A stretch of 64,000 bases of DNA from Sulfitobacter sp. CW3. GTDB taxonomy: Bacteria; Pseudomonadota; Alphaproteobacteria; Rhodobacterales; Rhodobacteraceae. The stretch's first letter is position 1. Each line of letters opens with the position of its first letter. A program made the position numbers and the translations under genes. The DNA is taken from assembly GCF_019392245.1 (NCBI RefSeq), contig NZ_JAHXRL010000001.1:620001-684000 (forward strand). The letters run 5' to 3'. The notes below the pieces were generated by a model. It was not told the DNA's origin, searched no databases, and was given only the letters and a program-made list of their open reading frames with translations. Positions 63,572 to 64,000 of this stretch are shown here, in pieces.

Positions 63572-64000
63572 TTAAGTCTCCTGTTCGGGTGCGAGGGTCG
63601 CCAGCATCGCCTTGTCGGCGCGTGGCAGGGAAATACGAAATACGGTTTTGCCGGGGACGGAGTTCACGGAAATCCAGCCGCCGTGGTCCGATATGATCTT
63701 GCTGACCAGCGCCAGCCCCAGTCCGGTGCCGTTCTCACGGCCCGACACAAACGGCTCGAACACATCATCCTGAATGGATTGTGGCAGCCCGGGACCATCA
63801 TCAATCACCTCGATCTGGAGGGGCAGCGATTGGCCGGTACCATCGGCGCGGCGCATCCGAAAAGAATGTTCGTAAAAGCTGTGCAAACGAATGGTGCCGC
63901 CGGTCGTCCCTGCGGCCTCTGATGCATTTTTCACAAGGTTCAGAATGACTTGGAGCAGTTGATCCTTGTCTCCCAATGCCAGCGGCAAGGACGGATCATA
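63572..64000 (-). CDS. ntrB: Nitrogen-regulation kinase NtrB (C-terminal part; 5' end beyond window)
   Basis: The last 142 codons of NtrB are visible; the start is outside the window. The ATP-binding domain is clear: N box [11 protein letters not shown]1 [10 protein letters not shown] box DVFEPFVSG and G2 [13 protein letters not shown]. NtrB phosphorylates NtrC under nitrogen limitation and is controlled by PII (GlnB/GlnK). The stop is two bases from the ntrC start. Confidence 0.9.
   Translation of the reverse strand, partial: YDPSLPLALGDKDQLLQVILNLVKNASEAAGTTGGTIRLHSFYEHSFRMRRADGTGQSLPLQIEVIDDGPGLPQSIQDDVFEPFVSGRENGTGLGLALVSKIISDHGGWISVNSVPGKTVFRISLPRADKAMLATLAPEQET

Noticed and set aside
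1..64000. CRISPR array, prophage, toxin-antitoxin or defence island
   Set aside because: No regularly spaced repeats, no phage structural genes and no recognisable defence genes were found.

Overview
The window reads as a chromosomal segment of an alphaproteobacterium of the family Rhodobacteraceae, most likely the marine Roseobacter group. This rests on several signs: ribosomal protein L21 carries the long Ala/Lys/Pro-rich extension seen in that family; the order ntrB-ntrC-ntrY-ntrX, trkA-trkH, hfq-hflX is alphaproteobacterial; NtrC lacks the GAFTGA loop, as described for Rhodobacter; and there are DUF1127 mini-proteins and an RTX/Hint-domain protein. Base composition is moderately GC-rich and genes are tightly packed, many with 4-base ATGA or GTGA overlaps. 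The species cannot be named from the sequence alone.

Layout. 1-3.7 kb: LysE-type exporter (cut by the window edge), rplU-rpmA, and a tandem pair of secreted DUF2059 proteins. 3.8 kb: tRNA-Ser(CGA). 4.0-6.6 kb: an MhqD-like hydrolase and MhqO-like ring-cleaving dioxygenase facing a LysR regulator across a palindrome-containing gap, a probable quinone/electrophile detoxification locus. 6.9-15.6 kb is a more accessory stretch: soluble GAF histidine kinase, HTTM membrane protein with a small SdpA-like partner, a 590-residue RTX/Hint protein, a hemolysin-III family protein, a Gfo/Idh/MocA oxidoreductase, small proteins, a TfoX C-terminal-like protein, DUF4112 and ndk. 15.7-20.9 kb: ABC-F ATPase, marC, a retropepsin-like protease, and pepA-holC. 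21.0-28.4 kb: outer-membrane biogenesis operon lptF-lptG-lptD-surA-pdxA-rsmA. 28.5-31.3 kb: DUF4167 protein and prfA-prmC. 32.1-35.2 kb: an M20 amidohydrolase and two ureohydrolases. 35.2-39.9 kb: mazG, nucleoside hydrolase, GNAT, selO, EamA exporter. 40-51.4 kb: DUF533 protein, mfd, hemB, a Tat-type SYLF lipoprotein, a 3-hydroxyisobutyrate dehydrogenase-like enzyme, a penicillin-acylase-family protein with rluE, and DUF2177.

The one clear mobile element is a complete IS1595-type insertion sequence (51432-53181) with 25-bp terminal inverted repeats and a perfect 8-bp target duplication. Besides its transposase it carries a passenger gene for an unknown four-helix membrane protein, and it sits within a cluster of AT-rich palindromes downstream of hflX. 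From there to the right edge runs a regulatory block on the minus strand: hfq-hflX, trkA-trkH and the paired nitrogen two-component systems NtrBC and NtrYX.

No CRISPR array, prophage or obvious defence island is visible. The observations most worth a second look are the IS passenger gene, a dispersed intergenic repeat (three copies), the SdpAB-like HTTM pair without an obvious substrate, the palindromes at the LysR divergent promoter, and the two NtrC-family regulators lacking GAFTGA.
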